A stretch of DNA of 64,000 bases from CAYQUC01 sp964420605. Its GTDB lineage: Bacteria; Pseudomonadota; Gammaproteobacteria; UBA6429; Thiohalophilaceae. A model generated the notes under the pieces. That model made no database searches. It was not told the DNA's origin and saw only the letters and a list, made by a program, of their open reading frames with translations. Positions within the stretch are counted from its first letter, which is position 1. Each line of letters begins with the position of its first letter. Made by a program: the position numbers and the translations under genes. The stretch lies in contig CAYQUC010000001.1 in the NCBI GenBank assembly GCA_964420605.1, positions 66,818 to 130,817 on the forward strand. Direction: 5' to 3'. Of this stretch, positions 62,775-64,000 are shown one piece after another.

Positions 62775-64000
62775 TTATTTAGAAGCAGTATCTGATTCAG
62801 CTGTGTAGTGAGGATCAGCTACTGAATCGGCTAATGATTTTGGCATGATCTTTAAGAACTTAATTAAAACCATAATTAGTATCATTGCTACTGCAACGCC
62901 TGAAACGCCTAATAATATTTCAGGTGTGCTAGGTGTATAGGTATTAGTCACGCCATCAAAGAAAGAACTTGATACTTCCATACCAGGAAATAATTCTAAA
63001 GGATAAGCTTGGCCACCAATTAAAATAATATAAATTTGAGCAAAGCCTCCAAAGATAATTAGCAGTGATGCAACAGTTAATGTCTTACGGCATTTATGGA
63101 ACATTGGAAGTAGCAATAATAATAAAGGTATAACACTACCAAGTCCAATTTGAACTATCCAAAATAATTTACTATAAAGTTCGCCACCATTTGTGCCTAG
63201 TAATATAAAGCTTTCAACACCATGATGTTCAGTTGCATACAAGTTTGTAAGATGAAAAGCAATTACAAAGTAGAGTACAGCAGCAACAAAAGTACCTAAT
63301 AATTTACGCAGTCGAATTAAAGTAGCGTCTCCTATCTCACGTTTTGTGCCATTGTAAGCCGCTAGTGTAATCAGGATAAAGAATGCTAGTCCAAATGAAA
63401 ATGACATAATTACAAACATCGGAGCCATAATAGCGGCATCATATGCTTGTCGTGCCACTAAGAAACCAAATATTGAACCAGTACCTGTTGTTAGAATTAA
63501 GCGCCAAACGAATGCAGCAAAGCCGGCATAACGACTGTATTTATTCATTTTACGTTCTAACATGAACCAAAGGTAAATGATTGTTACCGCAAAGAAACCG
63601 TTATACAACATTTGGTTCCAGGCAAAAATAGATTTAAAATTATATTCGGTCATTGCAACGATTAATCTGTCCGGACGACCTAAATCTAAAACTAAAACCA
63701 TTAAGCCACCAGCAAGTAATGCAATGGCAGTTACAACCGATAATGGTGCGAGAGGTTTGTAAGCTTTCTTACCAAATACTGATGATATCGAGGCAACGTT
63801 TAATGCTCCAGAAGCAGCAACGATTAAGAACAAAGCAAAAACGTGAGGCATACCCCACACAATTTGATTAGTCATTCCTGTGACATAATGACCATTATGT
63901 TCCATGTAATAAGTTGCAGCTAAACCAGCAAGTACTAGTAAACCTAAGAAGCCAAATAGGGCATAAAAGCCAGTGCTTCGTCCTTCAATTTCAATATAAT
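62775..64000 (-). CDS. dsrP: DsrP, NrfD-like membrane subunit (5' end outside window)
   Basis: Quinone-interacting integral-membrane subunit of the DsrMKJOP complex. It is read from the right-hand edge: the frame stays open upstream of ATG 63905 to the end of the window with EGRSTGFYALFGF, which belongs to the NrfD family start, so the protein begins beyond base 64000. About ten hydrophobic helices are visible, with a conserved MEHNGHYVTGMTNQIVWGMP near the front and a polar cytoplasmic tail. dsrN follows 90 bp downstream. The rest of the operon (dsrABEFHCMKLJO) should lie further right. Confidence 0.92.
   Translation of the reverse strand, partial: YIEIEGRSTGFYALFGFLGLLVLAGLAATYYMEHNGHYVTGMTNQIVWGMPHVFALFLIVAASGALNVASISSVFGKKAYKPLAPLSVVTAIALLAGGLMVLVLDLGRPDRLIVAMTEYNFKSIFAWNQMLYNGFFAVTIIYLWFMLERKMNKYSRYAGFAAFVWRLILTTGTGSIFGFLVARQAYDAAIMAPMFVIMSFSFGLAFFILITLAAYNGTKREIGDATLIRLRKLLGTFVAAVLYFVIAFHLTNLYATEHHGVESFILLGTNGGELYSKLFWIVQIGLGSVIPLLLLLLPMFHKCRKTLTVASLLIIFGGFAQIYIILIGGQAYPLELFPGMEVSSSFFDGVTNTYTPSTPEILLGVSGVAVAMILIMVLIKFLKIMPKSLADSVADPHYTAESDTASK

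Overview
The window looks like part of a draft genome of a low-GC gammaproteobacterium that oxidises reduced sulfur. The gammaproteobacterial assignment rests on smc-zipA-ligA, yciB-yciI-ppiC and rnm-yciO-trpS-scpA-scpB-rluB gene orders and on an SMC-ScpAB condensin. The sulfur-oxidiser assignment rests on dsrP-dsrN-dsrR at the right edge, which are accessory genes of the reverse dissimilatory sulfite reductase system. I cannot name the genus. A run of exactly 100 N (14225-14324) inside a tandem repeat shows this is an assembled scaffold. No tRNA, rRNA, CRISPR array, IS element or prophage was seen.

Region 1 (1-15.2 kb) is housekeeping: chromosome segregation (smc, scpA, scpB), division (zipA, yciB), DNA ligase, a periplasmic parvulin, RNase AM-type PHP protein, YciO, TrpRS and RluB. 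One orphan NodB deacetylase sits at 6.6 kb. A 4'-phosphopantetheinyl transferase on the minus strand (15.2-15.9 kb) separates this from the next block.

Region 2 (16.0-46.3 kb) is a roughly 30 kb exopolysaccharide locus with an EpsB-type priming transferase, outer-membrane export lipoprotein, chain-length protein, a separate CpsD-like ATPase with a degenerate P-loop, an outer-membrane barrel, flippase, ligase/polymerase, one GT2 and three GT4 glycosyltransferases, three deacetylase-like proteins, a YdcF-type protein and an ATP-grasp protein. Its layout resembles exosortase-associated loci, but no exosortase is in the window. After a 600 bp leader comes a four-gene cassette: phosphosulfolactate synthase (ComA), phosphosulfolactate phosphatase (ComB), a second ATP-grasp protein and a methyltransferase. 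Facing it on the minus strand are genes for UDP-GalNAcA synthesis (galE, WbpO/TviB-like, WbpP/TviC-like) and a lipoprotein whose propeller is related to the secreted protein at 32.2 kb. The simplest joint reading is a uronic-acid-containing surface polymer, possibly carrying a sulfolactyl group made from sulfite.

Region 3 (46.5-57.9 kb) holds DAHP synthase, a glycine-zipper membrane protein, siroheme synthase CysG, PurU, an RND efflux pump with lipoprotein adaptor, an Atm1-type ABC exporter, and two small proteins, one an S24/LexA-fold protein lacking both catalytic residues.

Region 4 (58.0-64 kb, minus strand) runs dsrP (cut by the window end), dsrN, dsrR, then a NarX-like kinase, NarL-like regulator and rhodanese. 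CysG makes siroheme and DsrN amidates it, so both serve the Dsr reductase; the sulfite it yields is also the substrate of ComA.
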